DNA from: Mediterraneibacter glycyrrhizinilyticus
GTDB lineage: Bacteria; Bacillota; Clostridia; Lachnospirales; Lachnospiraceae
DNA: 57,847 nucleotides
Direction of reading: 5' to 3'
Assembly (NCBI RefSeq): GCF_016902345.1
Contig: NZ_JACJLR010000020.1
Span: forward strand, 1-57,847
Positions 26,411-35,009 of the stretch are shown here, one piece after another; the first letter of the stretch is position 1; each line of letters opens with the position of its first letter. Made by a program: the position numbers and the translations under genes. Under the pieces are notes generated by a model. It worked only from the letters and a program-made list of their open reading frames with translations. It was not told where the DNA came from and did no database searches.

Positions 26411-27331
26411 ATGAAAAACTATAAATTACTGACTCCGGGGCCTCTGACGACCACGGATACTGTGAAGAAAGAGATGATGTTCGATCACTGTACCTGGGAT
26501 GACGACTACAAACAGATCACCCAGGAGATCCGGAGAGATCTCCTTGAACTGGCACATGTCTCCGAAGAAGAGTACACTGCGGTGCTGATGCAGGGGAGCG
26601 GGACGTTCGGAGTGGAGTCCGTGCTCACGAGTGTGATCGGAGAGAACGAAGAGCTGCTGATCTGTGCTAACGGAGCGTACGGCGAGCGCATGGCGGACAT
26701 CGCTTCCCATGCGGGCATCAAATACCAGATCTACAATGAACATTATAATAAGGTACCCAACGCCCAGAAGATCGCGGAGATCCTGGACGGAGATCCGGCG
26801 ATCACCCATGTGTCCATGGTGCGCAGCGAGACCACATCCGGTATCCTCAATGACATTGAGGCGGTGGGAAAAGTGGTGAAAGAGAGAGAAAGAGTCTTTA
26901 TCGTGGACGCCATGAGCAGCTTCGGCGGCGTGGACATCCCGGTGGCGGACTGGGGCATTGATTTCATCGTCAGCAGCGCCAACAAATGTATCCAGGGCGT
27001 TCCCGGTTTCTCTTTTATCATTGCGAGAAGAGATCTTTTGGAGGCGAGTGCGGGGAAGGCGAGAAGTCTGTCCCTTGACCTGTACGACCAGTGGAAGACC
27101 ATGGAAGTGGACGGAAAATGGAGATTTACTTCACCGACACATGTGGTATTTTACATTCGCCCAGATGTATGAGTACATCAAGGACAGAGGGTACGCGATC
27201 TATCCGGGCAAGGTGACCGAGGCTCCCACATTCCGGATCGGGAATATCGGGGAGATCTATAAGGAAGATATTGAAAAGGTGTGTGCGATCATAAAAGAAT
27301 TTCTGGAGGAATACGATCATGAAGAAAATTA
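26411..27331 (+). pseudogene. phnW: 2-aminoethylphosphonate--pyruvate transaminase, internal deletion
   Basis: ATG 26411 follows AAAGGA. The first ~244 codons match PhnW: LLTPGPLTTTDTVK, DHCTWDDDY, LMQGSGTFGVESVL, VDAMSSFGGVDIP and the PLP-binding SANKCIQGVPGFSF. After SPTHVV the frame changes at about 27145-27153, and the end is read in another frame as FAQMYEYIKDRGYAIYPGKV and FRIGNIGEIYKEDI, the normal C-terminus. About 60 residues are missing. PhnW makes phosphonoacetaldehyde and alanine from 2-AEP and pyruvate; without the missing part it should be inactive. Directly upstream of intact phnX. Confidence 0.85.
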
Positions 27332-28092
27332 AGGCAGTGATCTTTGACTGGGCGGGGACCACAGTTGATTTTGGATGTATGGCGCCGGTGCAGGCGTTCG
27401 TGGAAGTGTTTAAACAGTACGGCATCGAGCCCACCATGGAAGAAGTAAGGGAGCCCATGGGGATGCTCAAGATCGATCACATCCGTACTATGCTGAAGAT
27501 GGAGAGGATCCGCGGGCTCTGGATCGAAAAGTACGGAAAGGAACCGGGGGAAGAGGAAGCGCAGGCGCTCTATCAGATCTTTGAGGAGAAGCTTCTCGGG
27601 ATCCTTCCGGATTACTCCGATCCGAAGCCGGGCGTGGTGGAGACAGTGAACCGGCTCAGAAGAAACGGATTCCGGATTGGTTCCACCACCGGATACAATG
27701 ACAGGATGATGGAGATCGTGGTGCCGGCTGCAAGAGAGAAAGGCTATGAGCCGGATGTGTGGTTCAGCCCGGATTCCACGGGACAGAAAGGGCGCCCGTA
27801 TCCGTATATGATCTTCCGTAACATGGAGGCGCTGGGCATCAAGAAAGTGAACCGGGTCCTGAAAGTGGGAGATACGGTCTCTGACATCAAAGAGGGACGA
27901 AATGCAGGGGTATGGTCTGCCGGTATCGTGGTAGGAAGTTCGGAGATGGGACTCAGCCTTGAAGAGTACGAGGCGCTCTCTCAGGAAGAGAAGGACCGCC
28001 TGTGCAAAGAGACAGCTGACAGATTTATAGAAGCGGGAGCGGACAAAGTGTTCTACACCATACAGGATCTCGAAGAATTCCTCCTTGGTTAG
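27319..28092 (+). CDS. phnX: Phosphonoacetaldehyde hydrolase
   Basis: 257 aa, the usual length. HAD-family motifs: VIFDWAGTTVDFG with the nucleophile Asp, the cap-domain MGMLKIDHIRTML with the Schiff-base Lys, IGSTTGYND, and VLKVGDTVSDIKEG. PhnX cleaves the C-P bond of phosphonoacetaldehyde to acetaldehyde and phosphate. It is the only gene of the phosphonate operon without a visible lesion. It overlaps the end of phnW by about 13 bp, with GGAGG before the start. The phosphate released fits the adjoining pst locus. Confidence 0.93.
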   Translation: MKKIKAVIFDWAGTTVDFGCMAPVQAFVEVFKQYGIEPTMEEVREPMGMLKIDHIRTMLKMERIRGLWIEKYGKEPGEEEAQALYQIFEEKLLGILPDYSDPKPGVVETVNRLRRNGFRIGSTTGYNDRMMEIVVPAAREKGYEPDVWFSPDSTGQKGRPYPYMIFRNMEALGIKKVNRVLKVGDTVSDIKEGRNAGVWSAGIVVGSSEMGLSLEEYEALSQEEKDRLCKETADRFIEAGADKVFYTIQDLEEFLLG

Positions 28093-28128
28093 GCGGGTGT
28101 ACCGGTAAAATAGATAAAGAGAGAAAGG

Positions 28129-28176
28129 AAAAATCATCCTCATTTTATGCGAAATGGCGTAAAATGGGGATTTTTC
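28129..28176 (+). terminator. Terminator after phnX
   Basis: AAATCATCCTCATTTTA pairs imperfectly with TAAAATGGGGATTT, followed by T's. It closes the phosphonate operon about 40 bp after phnX. Confidence 0.65.
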
Positions 28177-28180
28177 CGAC

Positions 28181-28235
28181 TTTACACAGATTTAACATTC
28201 TCCTGATTTTACATTTAACATTTCTCTTTTATGAT
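28181..28235 (+). promoter_or_regulatory. pst promoter with Pho-box-like repeats
   Basis: TT(A/T)ACA hexamers occur at 28181 (TTTACA), 28192 (TTAACA), 28208 (TTTACA) and 28215 (TTAACA); the first two are 11 bp apart and the first to last pair keep a roughly 11-bp period, as in PhoP boxes of Bacillota. TTTACA at 28208-28213, 16-bp spacer, TATGAT at 28230-28235 forms the core promoter. This predicts phosphate-starvation control of pst by the PhoB-like regulator at 32666. Confidence 0.7.
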
Positions 28236-28296
28236 GATTACCGTGATGAAGATAACCAAACAAACACGAATCTTATGAAAAAGGAGATCACAAACA

Positions 28297-29220
28297 ATGA
28301 AAATGAAAAAGTTTATTGCAATTTTAGCAGCAGCAGGAATGGTAGCATCACTGGCTGCAGGATGTGGCAGCAGCTCGGATGATACATCAGCATCAGGAGA
28401 TGCAGCAGCAACAGAAGAAGGCGGAGACGCAGCAGCTTCTGAATGGGATGCATCAAGCACGATCACAGTCGTTTCCCGTGAGGAAGGATCCGGAACAAGA
28501 GGAGCTTTCACAGAGCTGTTCGGCGTTGTGGATGAGAACGACAACGATATGACAACACTTGACGCTCAGGTTACAAACAATACATCCGTTATGATGACAA
28601 CTGTATCAGAGAACGATTATGCGATCGGATACATCTCTCTTGGATCTCTGGACGAGTCTCTTGTAAAGGCAGTTTCCATCGACGGAGCTGAGGCTACGGC
28701 AGAGAACATCGAGAACGGATCCTACACCGTATCCAGACCGTTCAATGTAGCAGTGAGAAATGACCTTGACAATGCAGTCGCTACAGACTTCATGGCATTC
28801 ATCATGAGCACAGAGGGACAGCAGGTCGTTGCTGACGAAGGTTACATCCCGGTATCTGAGGTAGAGGCTTACGCAGGGGATGCTCCGGAAGGAAGCTGTG
28901 TCGTAGGCGGATCTTCTTCCGTATCTCCGCTGATGGAGAAACTGGTAGAGGCTTACGGAGAGGTAAACCCGAACGCATCTATCGAGCTTCAGACATCTGA
29001 TTCCACAACAGGTATGACATCCACGATCGAGGGAAGCTATGACATCGGTATGGCATCCAGAGAACTGAAAGAGGAAGAGGCTGCTGAACTGACAGGAACA
29101 GTGATCGCAACAGACGGTATCGCAGTTATCGTAAACCAGAACAACCCGACAGAGGATATGTCAGTAGACCAGGTAAAATCCATCTACCTTGGCGATGTGA
29201 CAACATGGGATGCGATCTAA
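28297..29220 (+). CDS. pstS: Phosphate-binding lipoprotein, circularly permuted PstS
   Basis: 307 aa. Lipoprotein signal: hydrophobic stretch then LAAGCGSSS with lipobox Cys23. In standard PstS the GSTSV...DGIAVIVNxxNP half comes first and VVSREEGSGTR second. Here the mature protein starts with ITVVSREEGSGTRGAFTELF and carries GGSSSVSPLMEKL, DIGMASRELK and DGIAVIVNQNNPTED in its C-terminal half, ending at LGDVTTWDAI. The protein is thus a circular permutation of the family, complete in content. I recall the same order in other Lachnospiraceae. It binds phosphate outside the cell for PstCAB. Expressed from the Pho-box promoter. Confidence 0.88.
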   Translation: MKMKKFIAILAAAGMVASLAAGCGSSSDDTSASGDAAATEEGGDAAASEWDASSTITVVSREEGSGTRGAFTELFGVVDENDNDMTTLDAQVTNNTSVMMTTVSENDYAIGYISLGSLDESLVKAVSIDGAEATAENIENGSYTVSRPFNVAVRNDLDNAVATDFMAFIMSTEGQQVVADEGYIPVSEVEAYAGDAPEGSCVVGGSSSVSPLMEKLVEAYGEVNPNASIELQTSDSTTGMTSTIEGSYDIGMASRELKEEEAAELTGTVIATDGIAVIVNQNNPTEDMSVDQVKSIYLGDVTTWDAI

Positions 29221-29302
29221 AGCACCAGTTCAGCCATAGGGCTGGATAAAGATAAACCACACAGAGAAATTCTTGAAATGAAAGACTTTCCGCTTTGAAT
29301 TT

Positions 29303-29339
29303 ATGAGCCGGGCAGATACATGGCATCTTCCCGGCTCAT
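29303..29339 (+). promoter_or_regulatory. Stem-loop between pstS and pstC
   Basis: Perfect 10-bp stem ATGAGCCGGG / CCCGGCTCAT with a 17-nt loop, directly before the pstC ribosome binding site and without a T-run. Such hairpins often stabilise the binding-protein mRNA or reduce read-through, giving more PstS than permease. Confidence 0.55.
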
Positions 29340-29351
29340 TAGGAGGAAAAA

Positions 29352-30245
29352 ATGAAATCAAAAGCATGGACTGAAAAATTCATGCAGGGAGTATTTTTCG
29401 TTGCCGCGTGTGCATCCGTGCTGGCGGTGGCTCTCATCTGCATCTTCCTGTTTGCAAATGGTATCCCTGCAATGAGCGAAATTGGATTTGTTGAATTTAT
29501 CACAGGTACGGAGTGGCGTCCCAACAGCGAGATGTTCGGTATCCTTCCGATGATCGTGGGAAGCCTCTATGTGACTGCAGGAGCGATCATCTTCGGAGTC
29601 CCGATCGGGATCCTGACTTCGGTGTTTATGGCGATGTACTGTCCGAAGCAGATCTATAAACCGCTGAAGGCGGCGACGGAACTTCTTGCCGGGATCCCGT
29701 CCGTTATCTACGGTTTCTTCGGACTGGTGGTAGTTGTGCCGCTGATCCGCAGCTTCGGTGAGACACTCAAAGCCGCAGGCCTGGTACAGAACCCGGGAAA
29801 CGGAAACAGTATCCTGACCGCTTCCCTGATCCTGGGAATGATGATCCTTCCGACTATCATCGGAACGACAGAGAGCGCGATGCGCGCAGTTCCCTCTCAT
29901 TATTATGAAGGATCCCTGGCTCTGGGAGCGACAAAAGAGAGGAGCATCTTCCGGGTGATCATCCCCGCTGCAAAATCAGGTGTGATCGCCGGGATCGTAC
30001 TCGGTATCGGCCGTGCCATCGGAGAGACCATGGCGGTCATCATGATCGTCGGAAACCAGGCGCGTCTCACATCCAGCATCCTGGATGGTATCCGTACTCT
30101 GACCGGAAATATCGTTATTGAGATGGGATATGCGACAGGACTTCACAGAGAGGCACTGATCGCAACGGGAGTTGTGCTCTTCGTATTCATCCTGATCATC
30201 AATTTCAGTGTAGCTTTATTAAAGAGGGGGGCAGACCATGAGTAA
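29352..30245 (+). CDS. pstC: Phosphate ABC transporter permease
   Basis: 297 aa, AGGAGG before the ATG. Six transmembrane helices; PstC markers are EWRPNSEMFGILPMIVGSL near the N-terminus and the EAA loop ALGATKERSIFRVIIPAAKSG at ~190-210. GIGRAIGETMAVIMIVGN is the conserved Pst block. Forms the membrane channel with PstA. Its last 8 bp overlap pstA. Confidence 0.94.
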   Translation: MKSKAWTEKFMQGVFFVAACASVLAVALICIFLFANGIPAMSEIGFVEFITGTEWRPNSEMFGILPMIVGSLYVTAGAIIFGVPIGILTSVFMAMYCPKQIYKPLKAATELLAGIPSVIYGFFGLVVVVPLIRSFGETLKAAGLVQNPGNGNSILTASLILGMMILPTIIGTTESAMRAVPSHYYEGSLALGATKERSIFRVIIPAAKSGVIAGIVLGIGRAIGETMAVIMIVGNQARLTSSILDGIRTLTGNIVIEMGYATGLHREALIATGVVLFVFILIINFSVALLKRGADHE

Positions 30246-31098
30246 TAAGACAACCATCGGTGATAAGTTCAGGACTTATCTGAAACATCCGGGCTCTTTT
30301 ATCGTGATGCTGCTCGTGATGCTGTCAGCGATCATCACGTTCGCCGTGCTGATCTTCCTGATCGCTTATATCCTGATCAACGGACTGCCGCACATCACAC
30401 CGTCTCTCTTCTCTCTGGAGTACAGTTCAGAGAATGCGTCGGTGGTGCCTGCGCTGGTCAATACGATCGTTATGACACTGCTGTCCCTGCTGATCGCAGT
30501 TCCGTTCGGAATTTTTTCTGCGATCTTCCTTGTGGAGTATGCGGCGAGAGGAAATAAATTCGTTGAGGTTATCCGGCTGACGACAGAGACGCTGTCCGGT
30601 ATCCCCTCTATCGTATACGGCCTGTTTGGTATGCTGTTTTTTGTAAATGCACTGGGCTGGGGCTTCTCCCTTCTTGCCGGCGCATTTACCATGGCGATCA
30701 TGATCCTTCCGCTGATCATGAGAACGACAGAGGAGGCGCTCAAAGCAGTTCCGGATTCCTATCGTGAAGGAAGCTTCGGGCTGGGGGCGGGAAAGCTCCG
30801 GACCGTGTTCCGCATCGTCCTTCCGTCCGCGATTCCGGGCGTTCTCGCAGGCGTGATCCTGGCGATCGGGCGTATCGTCGGTGAGACGGCTGCCCTGATG
30901 TACACATCGGGAACCGTAGCCCAGATTCCGGACAGTATCATGGGATCCGGACGTACCCTGGCGCTGCATATGTACACTCTGTCCAGCGAGGGTCTCTATA
31001 TGGACCAGGCATACGCGACAGCGGTCATCCTGCTCATCCTTGTAGTAGGAATCAACACTCTGTCAAGCGTGATTGCAAGAAAACTCACAAAAGCATAG
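30238..31098 (+). CDS. pstA: Phosphate ABC transporter permease
   Basis: 286 aa, six helices. EAA-type loop [21 protein letters not shown] and [17 protein letters not shown] are typical of Pst[18 protein letters not shown] sits in the middle membrane segment. Overlaps pstC and is followed by pstB after 13 bp. Confidence 0.94.
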   Translation: MSNKTTIGDKFRTYLKHPGSFIVMLLVMLSAIITFAVLIFLIAYILINGLPHITPSLFSLEYSSENASVVPALVNTIVMTLLSLLIAVPFGIFSAIFLVEYAARGNKFVEVIRLTTETLSGIPSIVYGLFGMLFFVNALGWGFSLLAGAFTMAIMILPLIMRTTEEALKAVPDSYREGSFGLGAGKLRTVFRIVLPSAIPGVLAGVILAIGRIVGETAALMYTSGTVAQIPDSIMGSGRTLALHMYTLSSEGLYMDQAYATAVILLILVVGINTLSSVIARKLTKA

Positions 31099-31111
31099 AA
31101 AGGGAATGGAA

Positions 31112-31861
31112 ATGTCAAAGATAAGTATCAAGAATCTCGATTTATATTACGGCGATTTCAAAGCCCTCAAAAATGTAAATCTTGAGATCGAACCCAATAA
31201 GATCACCGCTTTTATCGGGCCTTCCGGATGCGGTAAGTCTACTCTGCTCAAGTCCATCAACCGTATGAACGATCTGGTGGAAGGATGCCGCATCGAGGGC
31301 GAGATCCTTCTGGACGGCCAGAATATTTTCAAAGGCATGGACGTAAACATGTTAAGAAAACGTGTCGGAATGGTATTCCAGAAGCCGAATCCGTTCCCCA
31401 TGAGTATTTATGACAACATCGCGTTTGGACCGAGGACGCATGGGATCCGTTCAAAAGCAAAGCTGGATGATATTGTAGAGAAATCTCTTCGTAATGCGGC
31501 TATCTGGGATGAGTGCAAGGATCGTCTCAAAACCAGCGCACTGGGGATGTCAGGCGGACAGCAGCAGAGACTCTGCATCGCGAGAGCGCTCGCGGTGGAG
31601 CCGGAAGTGCTGCTGATGGATGAGCCTACTTCGGCTCTGGACCCGATCTCTACATCCAAGATAGAAGACCTTGCGATGGAACTCAAAAAAGATTATACTA
31701 TTGTCATGGTCACACATAACATGCAGCAGGCAGTCCGTGTGTCTGACAATACAGCCTTTTTCCTGCTGGGTGAAGTTGTAGAGTACAATGATACAGAGAA
31801 ACTTTTCTCTATACCGGCAGATAAGAGAACAGAAGACTATATCACAGGGAGGTTCGGTTAA
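31112..31861 (+). CDS. pstB: Phosphate ABC transporter ATPase
   Basis: 249 aa from ATG 31112, with AAAGGG 7 bp before. Walker [32 protein letters not shown] (the PstB-specific Q-loop), signature [16 protein letters not shown], Walker [17 protein letters not shown] and VTHNMQQA. Complete. Ends one base before phoU. Confidence 0.95.
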   Translation: MSKISIKNLDLYYGDFKALKNVNLEIEPNKITAFIGPSGCGKSTLLKSINRMNDLVEGCRIEGEILLDGQNIFKGMDVNMLRKRVGMVFQKPNPFPMSIYDNIAFGPRTHGIRSKAKLDDIVEKSLRNAAIWDECKDRLKTSALGMSGGQQQRLCIARALAVEPEVLLMDEPTSALDPISTSKIEDLAMELKKDYTIVMVTHNMQQAVRVSDNTAFFLLGEVVEYNDTEKLFSIPADKRTEDYITGRFG

Positions 31862-32533
31862 ATGCGGAATAGGTTTGACGAGCAGCTCCATCTTCTGGAT
31901 GAGCAGCTCACACAGATGGGAGAGCTGTGCGAGGCAGCAATCGCAAAAACGACAAAGGCACTGGAGAGCAGCGACCGTGAGCAGGCGAAAGTCATCATCA
32001 CAGAAGATGAGGAGATCGATCAGCTTGAAAAAGACATCGAGAGACTGTGTCTGAAACTTCTGCTCCAGCAGCAGCCGGTGGCAAAAGATCTCAGAAGGAT
32101 CTCAGCAGCGCTGAAGATGATCACGGATATGGAGCGGATCGGAGATCAGACTTCCGATATCGCGGAGATCATCCTTTCATCAAAAGATTGGGCTCCGGCA
32201 GATGAAGATATCCATGTGATCGGAAAGATGGCATCTGAGGTCAGCAAGATGGTACGCAACAGTGTTACTGCATATGTTAAGAAAGATCTTGAACTTGCCC
32301 GTGACGTTATGAAGGCGGATGACGCTATCGACGAGTACTTTGAGGAAGTTCGTGATGAGATGATCGATTTCATCAAGGAAGAAAAAGGCAGGAACGGAAA
32401 GAAGATCTTTGACCTGATCATGGTGACGAAGTATCTTGAGCGTATCGGCGACCATGCGACGAACATCGCAGAGTGGGTGGAGTTCTCCATCACGGGTGTT
32501 CACAAAGACAGCGCGATCATACATGAAAGCTGA
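31862..32533 (+). CDS. phoU: Phosphate signalling protein
   Basis: 223 aa, two repeated three-helix bundles with the PhoU metal motifs: EDEEIDQLEKDIE in the first and DDAIDEYFEEV in the second, plus DMERIGDQTSDIAEI and YLERIGDHATNIAEW, the paired hallmark. It links Pst activity to the PhoR kinase, repressing it when phosphate is plentiful. Last gene of the pst operon, followed by a terminator. Confidence 0.95.
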   Translation: MRNRFDEQLHLLDEQLTQMGELCEAAIAKTTKALESSDREQAKVIITEDEEIDQLEKDIERLCLKLLLQQQPVAKDLRRISAALKMITDMERIGDQTSDIAEIILSSKDWAPADEDIHVIGKMASEVSKMVRNSVTAYVKKDLELARDVMKADDAIDEYFEEVRDEMIDFIKEEKGRNGKKIFDLIMVTKYLERIGDHATNIAEWVEFSITGVHKDSAIIHES

Positions 32534-32546
32534 GAAATGGTAATGC

Positions 32547-32573
32547 AGCCGGCTGAATAAGCCGGCTTTTTTC
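32547..32573 (+). terminator. Terminator after phoU
   Basis: AGCCGGCT / AGCCGGCT stem with a 5-nt loop, then six T's. It separates pstSCAB-phoU from the regulator pair. Confidence 0.85.
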
Positions 32574-32665
32574 AAACAAAAGGCAAGATGGGAAGAATAG
32601 ATAGCATGCAACTTATTTTTGCGTGTGCTGTCTTGAAAATAGGGAAGAGAAGGAGAACTTGAGAA

Positions 32666-33340
32666 ATGATATTTTGTGTTGAAGATGACGATAATATCCG
32701 TGAACTTGTGATATATACGCTGGAAACAACGGGGCTTAAGGCGAGAGGGTTTGCGGACGGAGCCGCATTCATGGAGGCTCTCGCATTTGACACACCGGAA
32801 CTGATCCTGCTCGATATCATGCTTCCCGGCGACGACGGGCTGGAACTGCTGAAAAAACTGAAGTCCTCCTCGAAAACCAAAGGGATCCCGGTCATCATGG
32901 TGACTGCCAAAGGCTCGGAATACGACAAGGTGGTCGGCCTTGATTCCGGAGCGGATGACTATGTGACGAAACCTTTCGGCATGATGGAGCTGGTTTCCAG
33001 GATCAAGGCTGTCCTGCGCCGCACCGGAAAAGTGGAGGACCGCATCGACATGGATATCTCGGGAGTCCATGTCAATGTAAAAAAGCATGAAGTCACTGTA
33101 AACGGAAAAGAGATTTCCCTGACATTAAAAGAATTTGAACTTCTGGAGAAATTGATGAGGAATCAGGGAATCGTCCTTACCAGAGACCAGCTCCTTGCCG
33201 AGATCTGGGGCTATGATTTTGACGGTGAGACGAGGACGGTTGATGTGCATATCAGAACCCTGCGGCAGAAGCTGGGAGACAGGGGCGAGATCATCCAGAC
33301 TGTCCGTGGCGTGGGATACCGTGTAGGGGGAGATGTATGA
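32666..33340 (+). CDS. phoB: PhoB/PhoP-type response regulator
   Basis: 224 aa. Receiver domain 1-120 with VEDDDNI acidic residues, phospho-acceptor Asp in ILLDIMLPGDDG, conserved Thr in VTAKGS and Lys in VTKPFG. OmpR winged helix from ~130: KEFELLEKLMRNQGIVLTRDQ, then RTVDVHIRTLRQKLG as recognition region and TVRGVGYRV. Placed directly after pst and before a PhoR-like kinase, so the phosphate regulator; its box is probably the TTAACA repeats before pstS. OmpR-family alternatives cannot be excluded from motif alone. Confidence 0.88.
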   Translation: MIFCVEDDDNIRELVIYTLETTGLKARGFADGAAFMEALAFDTPELILLDIMLPGDDGLELLKKLKSSSKTKGIPVIMVTAKGSEYDKVVGLDSGADDYVTKPFGMMELVSRIKAVLRRTGKVEDRIDMDISGVHVNVKKHEVTVNGKEISLTLKEFELLEKLMRNQGIVLTRDQLLAEIWGYDFDGETRTVDVHIRTLRQKLGDRGEIIQTVRGVGYRVGGDV

Positions 33341-34656
33341 AAAGTAAGATCCAGCGCAGCCTGGTGCTGATCCTGTTTGTGATACTTTTTCTGTTTTATG
33401 CCATCCTTGCGGTGATCCTTTATAACCGCAATATGTCTATTCTGGAGGATGAAGTACGCCAGGAGGCAAAGTATATCCAGGCTGCGATCAATATTTCCGG
33501 GACGGATTATCTGGAACAGATGGATGGAGTGGACTGGGATACCCGGCTGACTCAGATCGCCTCGGACGGAGAGGTGCTTTATGACTCCCGCAGAGACGAG
33601 ACCACTATAGAAAACCACCGCGGCCGCCCGGAAGTTCAGGATGCGCTGGAAAATGGAACGGGCGAGGATGTCAGGATGTCGGATACGGTGGGCAGAGAGA
33701 TGTATTATTATGCTGTCCTTCTGGATGACGGTTCTGTCCTCCGGGTTGCAAGATCTGTGGACGGGCTGATAAGGACGGCGGTAAATGTGTTCCCTGTCAT
33801 GGGCGCGCTGGCGGTTCTGATGCTTTGCTTTGCGGCTCTGCTGGCAAGATGGCAGACCAAAAGGCTGATCAAGCCGATCAATGAACTGGATCTGGAATAT
33901 CCTCTGGAAAATGATGTCTATCCGGAACTGCGTCCTCTTCTTGTGGCGATGGATAAACAGAATAAGGAGAAGGAAGCCGTCTCCAACATGCGGAAGGAAT
34001 TTTCGGCGAATGTTTCACATGAGCTGAAGACTCCGCTCACCTCCATCTCCGGCTATGCGGAGATCATGAAAAACGGAATGGTCCGGCCGGTGGATATCCC
34101 TGTGTTTTCTGAGAGAATCTATAAGGAAGCACGCAGATTGATCACTCTTGTGGAGGATATCATCAAGCTGTCCAAACTGGATGAGGAGTCGGTGGAGCTT
34201 GAAAAAGAAGAGGTCAATCTCTACGAACTGACCCGTGAGGTGGTAAGCCGCCTTTCCCCGCAGGCTTCTCAGAAGAATATTCGGATGGAGGTCACCGGGG
34301 AGCCGGTGGTCTACAACGGTATCCGCCAGATCCTGGATGAGATGATTTATAATATCTGTGAAAATGCGATCAAGTACAATAATGATTACGGACGTGTTTC
34401 TGTATGGGTGGGGGATACGCTGGAAGGAGCAAAGATCTGTGTTTCGGATACCGGCATCGGGATTCCGAAGGAGCATCAGGAGAGGATCTTTGAACGGTTC
34501 TACCGGGTGGACAAGAGCCACTCCAAAGAGCGCGGAGGCACCGGGCTGGGCTTGTCCATCGTCAAGCACGGAGCGATCCTCCACGGTGCGAAAGTCATCG
34601 TTGAGAGCGAGTCTGGGAAGGGGACGCGGATGGAAATTCATTTTCCGAAAGGATAA
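33337..34656 (+). CDS. phoR: PhoR-like sensor histidine kinase
   Basis: 439 aa. Helix ~8-32, an extracellular domain ~33-150 and a second helix ~152-172, then a HAMP-like/linker segment. HisKA with SHELKTPLTSISGYAEIM (phospho-His), N-box ICENAIKYN, G1 VSDTGIGIP, F-box ERIFERFYRVD, G2 GGTGLGLSIVKHG. Overlaps phoB by 4 bp. With phoU and pst it completes the phosphate regulon. Confidence 0.9.
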   Translation: MKSKIQRSLVLILFVILFLFYAILAVILYNRNMSILEDEVRQEAKYIQAAINISGTDYLEQMDGVDWDTRLTQIASDGEVLYDSRRDETTIENHRGRPEVQDALENGTGEDVRMSDTVGREMYYYAVLLDDGSVLRVARSVDGLIRTAVNVFPVMGALAVLMLCFAALLARWQTKRLIKPINELDLEYPLENDVYPELRPLLVAMDKQNKEKEAVSNMRKEFSANVSHELKTPLTSISGYAEIMKNGMVRPVDIPVFSERIYKEARRLITLVEDIIKLSKLDEESVELEKEEVNLYELTREVVSRLSPQASQKNIRMEVTGEPVVYNGIRQILDEMIYNICENAIKYNNDYGRVSVWVGDTLEGAKICVSDTGIGIPKEHQERIFERFYRVDKSHSKERGGTGLGLSIVKHGAILHGAKVIVESESGKGTRMEIHFPKG

Positions 34657-34712
34657 AAGAACTTAAAAAACTTTGACAGACACGTTAAAATTTGAAGCCG
34701 GAATAAAATGTG

Positions 34713-34752
34713 AGGACTGTCACGCCAGAATCAGGACTGGCGTGACAGTCCT
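34713..34752. terminator. Terminator after phoR
   Basis: Perfect 16-bp stem AGGACTGTCACGCCAG / CTGGCGTGACAGTCCT with an 8-nt loop and a T-run after it. Probably serves phoR. Confidence 0.9.
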
Positions 34753-34805
34753 TTTTTCGTCGTTTTTCACGGCGCAGGGATGAGGGCGGCTTTGCAGCCG
34801 GCTGC

Positions 34806-34988
34806 CTATGCTGGGTGAAAAACAGACGGAACGATGATATGCTTATCTTTTCTACCGGACAGAATGGAAGATGTCAGTTCCCGGATGCATGTCTGTGCGA
34901 TCGCGGGGATATCCTGTTCTATATATGAAATGCGCGGATCGCCGGGATAGTCAAATGCTGCGACTTCATACTGCCCCCAAAGCCTGCA
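34806..34988 (-). pseudogene. C-terminal remnant of a LacI-family regulator
   Basis: On the minus strand an open frame ends with TAG at 34806-34808 and encodes about 58 residues: EVAAFDYPGDPRISYIEQD, IPAIAQTCIRELTSSILSG, DKHIIVPSVFH. This is the last strand-helix-strand block of a LacI/GalR effector domain (position of the usual T-x-I-x-Q and L...I.G). The rest, including the HTH, is missing: the frame meets a stop near 34995, directly before the permease ribosome binding site. It was presumably the divergent repressor of the sugar locus to the right. With the terminator it accounts for the gap 34657-35009. Confidence 0.7.
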
Positions 34989-35009
34989 TAATGATTAGGA
35001 GGCGGACAG

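Noticed and set aside
28297..29220. PstS as a broken or rearranged pseudogene
   Set aside because: The protein contains both halves of the fold, a correct lipobox and no frame break; the permuted order also occurs in related genomes as I recall.
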